A DNA stretch of 64,000 nt from Nematocida parisii ERTm1 (Eukaryota; Microsporidia), in NCBI RefSeq assembly GCF_000250985.1, contig NW_013524650.1:119093-183092 (forward strand), read 5' to 3'. The notes under the pieces are model-generated. The model was not told the origin of the DNA. It searched no databases and worked only from the letters and a program-made list of their open reading frames with translations. Every line of letters starts with the position of its first letter. Position 1 is the stretch's first letter. This document shows, in pieces, positions 27,071 through 35,975 of this stretch. Made by a program: the position numbers and the translations under genes.

Positions 27071-27310
27071 CTAAATACTAATACGTATAGAGCACCCAGC
27101 ACATACAGCAGAAATAGCTAAAAGCGCGTAATTTGACATTGTAAATCCTAAAATAAGCAGAGCATGAAAGAGCGCCAGTGAATAAAGAAGAGTAGAAAAG
27201 AAAAATAAAATAAAGAAAGGATATGAAGAAACAAAAGAAAATCTGCTGGTGAATTTACGGCAGAATCTATAAAATGGATGACAGCACAAATGGCCATTAG
27301 ATGTCTTCAT
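27071..27310 (-). CDS. Possible small membrane protein
   Basis: 79 codons from the ATG at 27308-27310 (MKTSNGHLCC). It has two hydrophobic segments (SSYPFFILFFFSTLLYSLAL and a following HALLILGF...AVCAGC stretch). A TTAAATTATTTTTAT start signal lies just upstream. A short TTG-initiated extension upstream is disregarded. No family is recognised, and the ORF could be chance. Confidence 0.4.
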   Translation of the reverse strand: MKTSNGHLCCHPFYRFCRKFTSRFSFVSSYPFFILFFFSTLLYSLALFHALLILGFTMSNYALLAISAVCAGCSIRISI

Positions 27311-27568
27311 ATGAATAAGATAAAAATAATTTAAATGCACTTTTATAATAAATTTCAAGCTATTTCTGAATTATTCTGAAATATTAATTATCCCTCTCAT
27401 TATAATAATTATCTCATAAATATCCTATAAACTCATTATTATACTGTGATAATATTCTATAAATCCATAAATACCAGGATATTTCATAATAAAATTATAC
27501 TAAAAGGCTCTAAACACAATAATCCGCATAAAACATGGAACTTGAATAACTTATTCTGTACCTTTTAT

Positions 27569-27862
27569 TCACTTCTTTATTCCAAATAGAATATTGTTAA
27601 TTGGTATATGTATAAATGTAATTATGTACCCAAGGAATCCAAGTAAAAGAACTCCCTTAGTGTGCGCTGCAAGCATTTGTCTGTACTCTCCACTGCTGGG
27701 CTTCTTTGACCTCTTCAGGAATAGCTTTACATGGATGAATTCCTTTTTGCAGTGTGCAATTGTCTGCTTAAACTTCTCAAGAGTGGATGGCTCTGCTTCC
27801 TTCTTCCTTATGTTTGCCTGTCTTTTTATAATTTCAGATCTCCTCTTGTTCTCTACGGCCAT
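27569..27862 (-). CDS. SSS1: Sec61 translocon gamma subunit (Sss1)
   Basis: 97 residues. The C-terminal tail-anchored part 'FLKRSKKPSSGEYRQMLAAH' plus 'GFLGYIITFIHIPINNILFG' is the SecE/Sec61-gamma signature (amphipathic helix, then one membrane span with the invariant IHIPIN). It clamps the Sec61 channel in the ER membrane. The basic N-terminal 35 residues are an extension. Together with the adjacent p24 and Ykt6 genes it forms a small secretory-pathway cluster. ATG after TTTTAATTT. Confidence 0.94.
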   Translation of the reverse strand: MAVENKRRSEIIKRQANIRKKEAEPSTLEKFKQTIAHCKKEFIHVKLFLKRSKKPSSGEYRQMLAAHTKGVLLLGFLGYIITFIHIPINNILFGIKK

Positions 27863-27896
27863 AAATTAAAATAAAAAACATAAATCTGTTTATTTC

Positions 27897-28484
27897 TTAT
27901 ATCTTGTTCCTCTTTTTGGTACTAAAGAAGCTTTTAATTGATTGAAGTCTCCAATAACTCAGGAAAATGTACAAAAGAGGGAATACACATACAACCCATA
28001 AAGTGTTCTTGGCAGATTTGGTTTTTACCAGACTGTGCGTATTCGCATTTTTAAGTTTTAGAATATCATTGTAAATGTTCATTAAGTCCACTCTAACCTT
28101 ATCTAATAGTTTCTTAAGAACCTCGGCCTCATCTGTATCCTCATGCGCACTGTCTGCGTATATTGAAACAGATATATTCGCATAGTCATCACTTTCATTA
28201 ATTATCCTTAACTCAAATTCTCCTGCCTGACTTGCTTCAATATTCTTTTGGAATGAATCTACTAACTCAACCTGCTGTGATAAGTTGTTTTTCATCCCAG
28301 TGGCTACATATATCCCGTGCCCTTCAATCACATTTATATCTACTTTTATGCCCATTCCAGCCTGTGGAACTTTCTCTGCCATAATAGAAACAGTTTTTGG
28401 CCTAATTATCTTCTGTATTGCTATGCCCTGGATATAACTAAAAAACAGAGACAGCACACCAATTAATACAAATCCTCTCCTCAT
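27897..28484 (-). CDS. p24/Emp24 family cargo receptor
   Basis: 195 residues from the ATG at 28482-28484 (a GTG 15 bases upstream is rejected). Signal peptide MRRGFVLIGVLSLFFSYIQG; GOLD domain to about residue 115 with 'GEFELRIINESDDYANISVS'; coiled region; membrane span 'TLWVVCVFPLLYIFLSYW' near the C-terminus; and a short basic cytosolic tail ending KKRNKI, resembling p24 retrieval tails. p24 proteins cycle between ER and Golgi in COPII/COPI vesicles. No canonical cysteine pair is seen in the GOLD domain. 34 bp downstream of SSS1's start on the same strand. Confidence 0.82.
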   Translation of the reverse strand: MRRGFVLIGVLSLFFSYIQGIAIQKIIRPKTVSIMAEKVPQAGMGIKVDINVIEGHGIYVATGMKNNLSQQVELVDSFQKNIEASQAGEFELRIINESDDYANISVSIYADSAHEDTDEAEVLKKLLDKVRVDLMNIYNDILKLKNANTHSLVKTKSAKNTLWVVCVFPLLYIFLSYWRLQSIKSFFSTKKRNKI

Positions 28485-28657
28485 AAACAAAAAAAACACT
28501 TTTGCATTTATACAGGCAGTTCATAAATTAATGCTATACTTATTGTATAAATAATTTATAACCAGAAAGATTTAAAGAAATCCAATAATTAAGAATATTT
28601 AGCACATTTTATTTAAAGCTTAAGAGACTAGAACCACAGTACTATAAAAAATTTTAT

Positions 28658-29311
28658 ATGAGCAATAAGAGTGCGTGCTTGTTTTCAATTATTCTCTTCA
28701 GCAAAGAGAACCAAAAGGTGGATTTATTCTTAGAGGAGTATTCCCTTGGGTCGTTCAGTTTCTTTAAAAGAACACCTGTTCAGGAGATGATTAGGTTTAT
28801 TTCCAACAGGATAGTTCAGAACATAGAAACAACAAGATCACAGGAATTTGTACATAAAGTAGAGGAGGGAGACAGTTATAAATTCTTTGTAAGGGAGAGG
28901 AAGAATTACATATTTGTTATTGCTTCTCTTTTAGAGTATCCGATACCCACTTTATGTCTTCTTATAGATGATATTGCTAAGTTTATACAGGATGAGAAAA
29001 TGCTTTATCCTGGCGAGTGGGTGACAGAAGAGAAGAAGGCGAAGTTTAAGGATGATAAAAATAAGTTACGCAATTATACAAAACAGCTCATAAAAGAGTA
29101 CCAGAATTATGAAGAAAAGGATGTTATGTTACAAATACAAAATGAGCTGGATGATGTGCACGATTTACTTTCAAAAACTGTGGAGAGTGCGATTGGTCGT
29201 GGCCAAAAACTGCACGATTTAATAAACTCAGCAGAGCAACTGTCTTTTCAGACAAAGAGTCTGTACCGGCTGAGCAAGAAGCAGAACCAGAAATGTTGTG
29301 GGATTATGTGA
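28658..29311 (+). CDS. YKT6: R-SNARE Ykt6
   Basis: 217 residues. N-terminal longin domain (about 1-130); R-SNARE helix 'IQNELDDVHDLLSKTVESAI' with the zero-layer Arg in the following GRGQKLHDL; and a C-terminal CCGIM, the dual-lipidation (palmitoyl/farnesyl) motif of Ykt6. It acts in Golgi and vacuolar membrane fusion and cycles between cytosol and membrane. Length matches the family (about 200). ATG immediately after AAAAAATTTTAT. Confidence 0.96.
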   Translation: MSNKSACLFSIILFSKENQKVDLFLEEYSLGSFSFFKRTPVQEMIRFISNRIVQNIETTRSQEFVHKVEEGDSYKFFVRERKNYIFVIASLLEYPIPTLCLLIDDIAKFIQDEKMLYPGEWVTEEKKAKFKDDKNKLRNYTKQLIKEYQNYEEKDVMLQIQNELDDVHDLLSKTVESAIGRGQKLHDLINSAEQLSFQTKSLYRLSKKQNQKCCGIM

Positions 29312-29447
29312 TTAATAATCAGGCTTAGTGCCATGTAAGTACAGAATGTGTTATATTTATGTGGTTTATACGGAATTAATTAACTGTTTAGTGTACTTAG
29401 TTTATGGTAAAGCATGGATTTACTGTGCTGGCATAGAATTTTTTTTA

Positions 29448-30032
29448 ATGAGTGCACAGTCTGTGCTGTGGCATATCCTCGGGTTATTCCGTAAAGGAAG
29501 AAATACAAAGATAAGTGAAATAACAGAAGCACTGCAGATATCCAGGAAAGAGTGTATAGATACGCTATACTTAGTAGCAGAACAACTAGATACAATGGGG
29601 TATGTGCTTATACCAGGAAGTACTACAAGAACAAATTTTGAAGGGAAAGTACTAGCACCAGAGGATACAACAGTGCAGTACACACAAAAAGCAGAGTCTC
29701 TGAAAAAATGTGATTTTGTGTACATAGCAAAGAAAAAAGAGTGTACAGACGATGAAAATCAGTATATAACCAAGTACGTATCTGATATTGTGTATGTATA
29801 CACTGTAATATACTTAAACGGGAGTGAATTACAGTATGAAAGAGTGCTGAGTGCACTTCAGCAGATGGGAGGAAGTGAAGAGGTAATGAGAGAAATGATC
29901 AGTAAGAAGTATTTCTATAAGAAAAAGAAGAATGAAGAATATTTCGTACGGCCTGGGTGGAAGTTCTTCATGGAATTTCCCGACTTTTCTCCTGAGGAGT
30001 ATTTAGCTGCTATGAAGTCTTCTTGTGTATAG
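29448..30032 (+). CDS. MAGE-domain protein, probable Nse3
   Basis: 194 residues from the ATG at 29448, right after GAATTTTTTTTA; the frame is open upstream but without a start signal. Two winged-helix-like halves: 'VLWHILGLFRKGRNTKISEI' with 'GYVLIPG', and 'VYVYTVIYLNGSELQYERVL', 'MISKKYFYKKK...YFVRPGW' at the end. That order fits the MAGE homology domain of Nse3, the Smc5/6 complex subunit that pairs with Nse1 and binds DNA. Similarity is judged by eye and is modest; another small winged-helix protein is possible. Confidence 0.55.
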   Translation: MSAQSVLWHILGLFRKGRNTKISEITEALQISRKECIDTLYLVAEQLDTMGYVLIPGSTTRTNFEGKVLAPEDTTVQYTQKAESLKKCDFVYIAKKKECTDDENQYITKYVSDIVYVYTVIYLNGSELQYERVLSALQQMGGSEEVMREMISKKYFYKKKKNEEYFVRPGWKFFMEFPDFSPEEYLAAMKSSCV

Positions 30033-30493
30033 AAATAAATGCATAAATCATACTATTATCTGAGAATATTTAAGATTTTTATTAAAAGTGTACACATTTC
30101 CTGTTTATTTATGTACACTTTACACATAAGCAGGAATAACTCTTTATTATTATAATACCCCATGGAAATACCATACATTTACACAATAAATCAATAAATA
30201 CGTATTAGTGCAGTATAGTAATACACTACTGTATTAATGAATTTCCAGTATATGCGCAAATAAATATTCTTATGTTTAGGGCATTGCGTTATATCCCACT
30301 CGGATAATAAAAGTGAAATTATGCTTCTGGTGATTTATAACAATAAATACAAAGACTGCTTGGTTTCAGTAATTGTACTGTGATAAGAAGGATACAATTT
30401 AAATTCAGGTTAACTGATTGTGGTTTTATTTGTGGTTGGGTAAAGACAAACAGTTTGCTATAATAATGCTGGACCACTCAAATTCTCTAATCA
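30033..30493. other. AT-rich spacer between convergent genes
   Basis: 461 bp. No gene, repeat or clear signal beyond A/T runs. Confidence 0.6.
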
Positions 30494-31747
30494 TTAATTA
30501 TGTGAAGTAGCACACTCTTCTTTCCTGAGCTGTTCAGATACTTTCTGTAAGACAGTGTCAGTTGGCATGTGGTGAGTGCTCTTTCCTTTTGCTCTCTCCT
30601 CAACCATATTCTTCATGGCTATTCCATACGCATCAGTAACTTTATCGGAGTAGCAGTCAATACGACTAGCAATTGCACACTTTGAGCTGAGGTATCTGCT
30701 AACCCTTCCACGCATTTTAGGTGCAGTAGAGTTAATGAAGGATGAGTTAAAAATAAGTCCGTATTTAGGAGTCTTTGATTTGCTCTTCATGGCTCTGAAT
30801 AAAGCCTTCTCTGCACCAAGTACCTGTATCGTAGAGGATGGGCACAGGGCTAATTTGCTCAGCCCACCTGCCTTAAGAATAAGCCGGGCAGCCACCATTT
30901 TTCCAACTAGTGCTGTAAGGTTTGGTGCAACAGTAGCCAGTCTTTTCTCTAAGTGCTGCAGTGCCTGTGTGTACAGATCAATCTTCTCTACTACAACACT
31001 AGACATGTCCATAATCATGGCCAGATCCTCTTCTGTCATTTCTCCACCTATGCTGTTTTCCATGGCATCTATTATAGCTTGGCCATTCTCTAGCTTATTA
31101 ATATCTTCTTTATTTGCGGTCTCTCTGTTTCCTACTACTCCAACTGCGCCTAAGTACTCAATCTGCTCCTTGCAAATATCAATAAGCTCTGGGAAGTGCC
31201 AGGAGTACATTTCCTTTATACGCATAAAATAATCATTTATGTCCACTGTCATATCATCCAGCATAGAAATACACTGCATAACTGCATGGTCTTCTCTGGC
31301 TGTATCGTACTGGATCTTCTTTCTTGAGATAGCATGTGCTAAACTCACCTGCGATTTTTGGACTCTGTTAAACTCCACTGAGAACAGTTCATCTGCATTC
31401 TTTCGGAGTGCCCTGATAAGCTCAAGTGAACTCTCTTCATCCACTAACTTAATCCCCAACTCTTTCATTGCATGCGCATATACTTTGTCTGCAGCAAGAA
31501 CTTTTACTTCATTAATCTGCAGAAACTCTCTTAATTTCTGTGTAACTCTTCCCTCTGAAGAGGCCTCTAACTGCTCTAATGCATCCTGTGGGTCAGAGTA
31601 CACAAGTGTTCCACAGAGCTTAAATGCCTTCTTAAAGTCCCCAAGTGTCTTTGCACTTTTAAGTGTTTCCTTCAGTGCAACAGAATCTAAGCCATTCTCT
31701 TGAACAAGCAAATATCCAACGGAATGCTCAACTAAAACATGCGCCAT
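30494..31747 (-). CDS. NOP56: Box C/D snoRNP core protein Nop56
   Basis: 417 residues. N-terminal Nop5/56 domain, coiled coil at about 150-270, then the Nop domain with 'LTALVGKMVAARLILKAGG' and 'LSKLALCPSSTIQVLGAEKA'. 'TPKYGLIFNSSFINSTAPKM' and 'GRVSRYLSSKCAIASRIDCY' are of the Nop56 type (Nop58 has H-G-L-I-Y and AAK). It scaffolds 2'-O-methylation snoRNPs in the nucleolus. The Lys-rich C-terminal tail of yeast Nop56 is missing. Divergent from NOG2 with 81 bp between ATGs, pairing two ribosome-biogenesis genes. Confidence 0.93.
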   Translation of the reverse strand: MAHVLVEHSVGYLLVQENGLDSVALKETLKSAKTLGDFKKAFKLCGTLVYSDPQDALEQLEASSEGRVTQKLREFLQINEVKVLAADKVYAHAMKELGIKLVDEESSLELIRALRKNADELFSVEFNRVQKSQVSLAHAISRKKIQYDTAREDHAVMQCISMLDDMTVDINDYFMRIKEMYSWHFPELIDICKEQIEYLGAVGVVGNRETANKEDINKLENGQAIIDAMENSIGGEMTEEDLAMIMDMSSVVVEKIDLYTQALQHLEKRLATVAPNLTALVGKMVAARLILKAGGLSKLALCPSSTIQVLGAEKALFRAMKSKSKTPKYGLIFNSSFINSTAPKMRGRVSRYLSSKCAIASRIDCYSDKVTDAYGIAMKNMVEERAKGKSTHHMPTDTVLQKVSEQLRKEECATSHN

Positions 31748-31828
31748 AAAAAATTGCAGAACACCAGAATATTAAATCTAAAAGACATAAAATAATGCAA
31801 TTCTGCAAGAAAATTTTAACGTATAAGA

Positions 31829-33133
31829 ATGGGAGAAAAGGGAGAGAATTTCTACAGGACAAAAGAAAAGCTATCACACTGGAAAATGCTGCGGGGTGGG
31901 AAGCCCACAAGGGATGCGGCTGGGAATATAATTAAGCCAGCTCTTTTCCAGAACCCAGTAGCAGAGCCCGGGAGGACAAAGCACTCCAGGACATGGTTTG
32001 CCTCTACGCGCACAACAGACCAGAGGGAGTTAGAGGCATTTAGAAAAGATTTAGAAGAGACAGCAACAGATGCGTACAAAGTGATACTTGATCAGGGGAA
32101 AGTTCCAATGAGTCTTATACAGGAGGAGAAGGAAAAGGCAATCCGTCCAATTATTTCGTATGAGAACACATTTGGGAAGAAAGCCACTCGAAAGAAAGTA
32201 AAGCTGTCTGTGCAGTCAATAGACGAACTTGCGAAGAAAGCAAAAACATCCACGGATACTTCTGTGGCAGAGAAAGAGAAGGAAATGTCCGACACAAAGG
32301 ATAAAATATACCAAAAGGGGCAGAGTAGAAGGATATGGGCAGAACTTTATAAAGTTCTTGATTCAAGTGATGTAGTAATACACATACTAGATGCAAGGGA
32401 TCCACTAGGAACAGAATGTACAAACATAAAAAGGTACATAAATGAGCACAAGCATAAGCACCTTATATATCTACTGAATAAAGTAGATTTACTCCCAACG
32501 GGTGTAACGGCAAAATGGCTTGCATATTTATCCAAGAACACTCCAACACTCGCATACCACGCATCTTCAATTGACAGAAATTATGGGAAGCAGAGTTTGC
32601 TGAACCTTCTAAGACAGTTTGCAAAGCTACACCCAGAGAAGAAGCAGATCAGTGTGGGCTTTGTTGGGTACCCGAATGTAGGGAAGAGCAGTATTATAAA
32701 TACGCTCAAGTCTAAGCTTGTATGCACTGTAGCACCCATCCCAGGGCAAACCAAAGTATGGCAGTATATTTCACTCATGAAGAGAATATACTTAATCGAC
32801 TGCCCAGGGATTGTACCAGCTGCAGATAAAGATGAAACTGCAGTTGTTTTAAAGGGGGTAGTACGTGTAGAGAACATAACTTCACCAGAGGACCATGTAG
32901 AGGCCCTCCTTAAAAAAGCAGACAGCAAGCACATTCATAACCTGTACGGGATAGAGCCTGGAGATGACCATTTAGAATTCCTAGAACTACTTGCCAAGAA
33001 ATCAGGCAGGTTATTAAAGGGGGGAGTAGCAGATATAACTGCCGTATCAAAGATAGTTCTACACGACTGGCTCAGAGGCAGAATACCGTACTACAACTTA
33101 CCACCAGAAACAGTAGAGGAGAGCAGCAAGTAG
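31829..33133 (+). CDS. NOG2: Nucleolar/nuclear GTPase Nog2
   Basis: 434 residues, circularly permuted GTPase. The G4 motif NKVD in 'HLIYLLNKVDLLPTGV' precedes G1 'GFVGYPNVGKSSIINTLKSK' and G3 'DCPGI'. The N-terminal NGP1 region contains 'RTWFASTRTTDQRELEAFR' and 'SRRIWAELYKVLDSSDVVIH', diagnostic of Nog2/Nug2/GNL2. It is a late nuclear pre-60S factor. The basic C-terminal extension of yeast Nog2 is reduced. ATG after AAAATTTTAACGTATAAGA. Confidence 0.95.
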   Translation: MGEKGENFYRTKEKLSHWKMLRGGKPTRDAAGNIIKPALFQNPVAEPGRTKHSRTWFASTRTTDQRELEAFRKDLEETATDAYKVILDQGKVPMSLIQEEKEKAIRPIISYENTFGKKATRKKVKLSVQSIDELAKKAKTSTDTSVAEKEKEMSDTKDKIYQKGQSRRIWAELYKVLDSSDVVIHILDARDPLGTECTNIKRYINEHKHKHLIYLLNKVDLLPTGVTAKWLAYLSKNTPTLAYHASSIDRNYGKQSLLNLLRQFAKLHPEKKQISVGFVGYPNVGKSSIINTLKSKLVCTVAPIPGQTKVWQYISLMKRIYLIDCPGIVPAADKDETAVVLKGVVRVENITSPEDHVEALLKKADSKHIHNLYGIEPGDDHLEFLELLAKKSGRLLKGGVADITAVSKIVLHDWLRGRIPYYNLPPETVEESSK

Positions 33134-33585
33134 TTTCATTATAACCCGACATAACCCGAATTCATAAATAAATTATTGAACCATCCGTGCCCATTAAAAT
33201 TAACTACCCAGAACAGTACTTATGACTTAATACACAACTATCCATATATAATACAATATATAAGTAATTATGTATTAAGTTAAGATACTCACATAGATAT
33301 TACTTATTACACATATACTAATAAATATAACTTATTACACTATATGCACTAAATATAACTTACTACACTGTATGTATTATATACTACTTATTCTACTATG
33401 TGTATTATATACTACTTATTACACATATACTATTATGTATTATTATTATTTTATGTAAATTTCTATAATATCTTTCTGTTATTTATGTAATAAGTTCTAT
33501 ACTGTCTTTTATAATAGACTATAATTAATTAAATAATTAATAAATATATCAGAAATAGTCAAAAACCAATGAAATATTTTTTATA
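33134..33585. other. Spacer with TTACAC half-palindromes and TAACCCGA pair
   Basis: 452 bp. Two TAACCCGA elements 11 bp apart follow the NOG2 stop (about 33142-33161). About six degenerate 25-35 bp repeats of an ACTTATTACACATATACT type fill 33230-33480. Confidence 0.65.
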
Positions 33586-35073
33586 ATGAAGAAGGAAGAA
33601 GAGAGGCAGCAGCTGACAATTTCAGCAGACACAAGAAAACCAAGCAAAGAGAGAGCAAGTAAAAAGAAAAGTAAGCCAATAATAAAAGAACCAGAAAGAA
33701 AAGAGAAAATCAAAGAAGGCGAAATTATAAAGATTAAAGAGCAAATAGACACATTATTAGAGAAACTAGAAAAAATGGAAAGGACCACTGAAGATATTTC
33801 AGTAATAGACATAAAATGCTCATTAAAAGAACCAAATAACCCGACCAAACCCGAAATAAAACCATCAAAAGAGTTTACGGAGACAGTAAAAGAAATAAAA
33901 AAGGAAAAGCGAGAAATAAAAAAAAGAACAAAAGATGTGTACACAGAAGAAAATGGGAAGAATCATAAATGGACGGATTATAAATTAAAAAAAGAAGTAC
34001 TTCTGGGCATACAGAAGAAAGGGTTTCACTGGCCATCTCCTGTCCAATCTGAGACTATTCCTTATTCACTAGCTAATAAGAATATAGTAGCCAGGGCTAA
34101 AAACGGGACTGGTAAAACTGCTGCATTCACTATCCCACTACTGAATAAAATAAACCCGCACAAGCTCGTATTACAGGCACTAATACTTGTACCCACGAGG
34201 GAATTAGTCCTTCAAACCGCAAAAGTATGCAAGGAATTAGGAGAGTTCTTACGGCTAAAGATACTCCCATTATATGGTGGGGTGAGTGCTAAAGATGATA
34301 TTATTAGGTTAAAAGGGGGTGCTCATATAATTATAGGCACTCCAGGACGGGTTCTTGATTTTATCACGCAGAAAGTGATCGTCCTGGATAAGTGCAAGTA
34401 CCTTATATGCGATGAAGCAGATAAATTATTAAGCATGGACTTCAAAGAGGTTGTCTACGACATAACAGAACACTTCCCGAAACAGAAGCAGATTGAGATG
34501 TACTCAGCCACATTCCCAGCCATGATCCAGGAGTACATTGACACGTACATGCCAGACACAGTAAAGATCAACTTAATGAAAGAATTAACACTCTCGGGTG
34601 TACGGCAGTATTATGCATACGTTAAATCGATTAACAAACTGCACTGTTTAAAGACTCTCCTGACTAAGCTTAACCTGAACCAGTGCTTTATCTTCTGTAA
34701 CTCGATACAGACGGTTGAAAGACTTGCCAAGAGAATGACTGAATTAGGGTTTACAGCGTATTATATCCACAGTAAAATGAAGCAAGAGGACAGGAATCTG
34801 GTATTCCATAATTTTACATCCAAAGGAGAGTGCAGAATATTAGTGTCCACTGATTTAGTAACAAGAGGGATAGATGTACCGAGTGTAAATGTAGTGATTA
34901 ATTTTGACTTACCACAGAGTACAGAAAGTTACCTCCACAGGATCGGCCGGAGTGGCAGGTTTGGCACTGAAGGGACTGCTGTGAATATGGTTACTCCTGA
35001 GGATGTATACAAGATTCGTGAAATTGAATCAAATTTAGGCATAGACATGCTGCCATTCTCTGATACGTCATAG
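33586..35073 (+). CDS. DHH1: DEAD-box helicase Dhh1 (DDX6) with Lys/Glu-rich extension
   Basis: 495 residues. The helicase core starts near residue 125: 'KKGFHWPSPVQSETIPYSLA' (Q motif), 'ARAKNGTGKTAAF' (I), PTREL, TPGRVLD, DEAD, SAT, 'STDLVTRGIDVPSVNVVINF' and HRIGRSGRFG. ARAKNGTGKT and 'LLPLYGG'-like and GIDV contexts are Dhh1-specific features. It represses translation and promotes decapping in P-bodies. The first 124 residues are a low-complexity Lys/Glu tract not seen in other Dhh1 proteins, part of it encoded by TAACCCGA-type DNA (near 33838). A later start would give a normal N-terminus, but the ATG at 33586 has the expected AAATATTTTTTATA signal. Confidence 0.92.
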   Translation: MKKEEERQQLTISADTRKPSKERASKKKSKPIIKEPERKEKIKEGEIIKIKEQIDTLLEKLEKMERTTEDISVIDIKCSLKEPNNPTKPEIKPSKEFTETVKEIKKEKREIKKRTKDVYTEENGKNHKWTDYKLKKEVLLGIQKKGFHWPSPVQSETIPYSLANKNIVARAKNGTGKTAAFTIPLLNKINPHKLVLQALILVPTRELVLQTAKVCKELGEFLRLKILPLYGGVSAKDDIIRLKGGAHIIIGTPGRVLDFITQKVIVLDKCKYLICDEADKLLSMDFKEVVYDITEHFPKQKQIEMYSATFPAMIQEYIDTYMPDTVKINLMKELTLSGVRQYYAYVKSINKLHCLKTLLTKLNLNQCFIFCNSIQTVERLAKRMTELGFTAYYIHSKMKQEDRNLVFHNFTSKGECRILVSTDLVTRGIDVPSVNVVINFDLPQSTESYLHRIGRSGRFGTEGTAVNMVTPEDVYKIREIESNLGIDMLPFSDTS

Positions 35074-35125
35074 ATAACCAAAATATCCAATAAACCCATG
35101 AATGTTTGTAAACCATATTATCACA

Positions 35126-35300
35126 CAGAAGTATACAGAAACAGAAGGACATAGGGATAGGAGTATATAGGCATAGGCATAGGAGTACATAGGTAAGTAT
35201 ATACAGACAGATAGAAGTACATAGGTAAGGATATACAGACAGACAGATAGGAGTATATAGATATGTATAGGTTGGTATAGGTATAGACATATACTTATAC
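35126..35300 (+). repeat. Degenerate G/A/T minisatellite
   Basis: Repeats built of ATAGGAGTATATAGG and TAAGTATATACAGACAGATAG units, about 12-45 bp, with almost no C on the plus strand apart from single CAGA positions. Confidence 0.8.
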
Positions 35301-35359
35301 TGGTATTATATGCACTGGTGGTATATATATACAGGCATATACTTATTATACTTATAATG

Positions 35360-35575
35360 TACTGTATTATACTACTACTCCTATTATTTCTGTACTATTC
35401 CTATTATACCTGTTATATACCTATGTTACTCTCTTATTATATCCAGTACTATTCCTGTTATCCACCTATGCTATTCCTGTACTATCTCTCTTATATACCT
35501 ATTATATACCTGTTATACACCTATGTTATTCTTTTATTATTACTGTACATTGTACTATTCCTGTTATACTGTAAT
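35360..35575 (+). repeat. Degenerate C/T/A minisatellite, opposite strand bias
   Basis: Units of CTATTCCTGTTATACACCTATGTTA type, poor in G on the plus strand. Its reverse complement (TATAATAGGAATAGTACAG) resembles the repeat just to its left, so together they form a large degenerate inverted repeat. Confidence 0.75.
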
Positions 35576-35625
35576 GTGTGAGATTAGTAATACTTTCTTT
35601 ACAATTACTTATAAATACTATATAT

Positions 35626-35769
35626 TATACATTGTGTAATAAAACATAATATAGTAATTGATTATTTATAAATATTACTTATTGTATAATGTACGTAAAT
35701 AAGTGTTTGTATACTAGAATATACTATACATTGTGTAATAAAACATAATATAGTAATTGATTATTTATA
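35626..35769. repeat. 45-bp direct repeat, offset 99 bp
   Basis: 35626-35670 and 35725-35769 are identical over 45 bp, including ACATTGTGTAATAAAACATA and TAGTAATTGATTATTTATA. They carry the same TTACACAATGT palindrome core seen in the 10.8-kb tandem repeat. Confidence 0.9.
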
Positions 35770-35975
35770 AGTTATGGTTTGTTATTGTGTACTTTTTGAT
35801 TTAATTTATTACACATTGTTTATAAAATCTTATTACCATAAGTATTTATTAGAATATGTACATTGTGTAAAAAGTCTTATCTTATGCGGTTCATGCGAGA
35901 AATACAGAATGTACATAAATTACAGTATAAGCTAATATAAAGAATATTTTAAAGAGTATTTATTACAAGACAAAC

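Larger units (their letters stand above)
35074..35975. other. Long repeat-filled spacer
   Basis: 902 bp between convergent genes. It contains a G-rich-strand minisatellite (35126-35300), a C/T-rich-strand minisatellite (35360-35575), and a 45-bp direct repeat carrying TACATTGTGTAATAAAAC (35626-35670 and 35725-35769). Further TTACAC elements continue to about 35880. No gene is seen; the 87-codon frame at 35318-35581 is a translation of the repeat. Confidence 0.8.

Noticed and set aside
35126-35300. Possible CRISPR-like or telomeric array
   Set aside because: Units are degenerate and variable in length with no distinct spacers, and the genome is eukaryotic. The units are not telomere repeats.
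35318-35581. 87-codon frame rich in Tyr, Leu and Ile
   Set aside because: It is a translation of the C/T-rich minisatellite.
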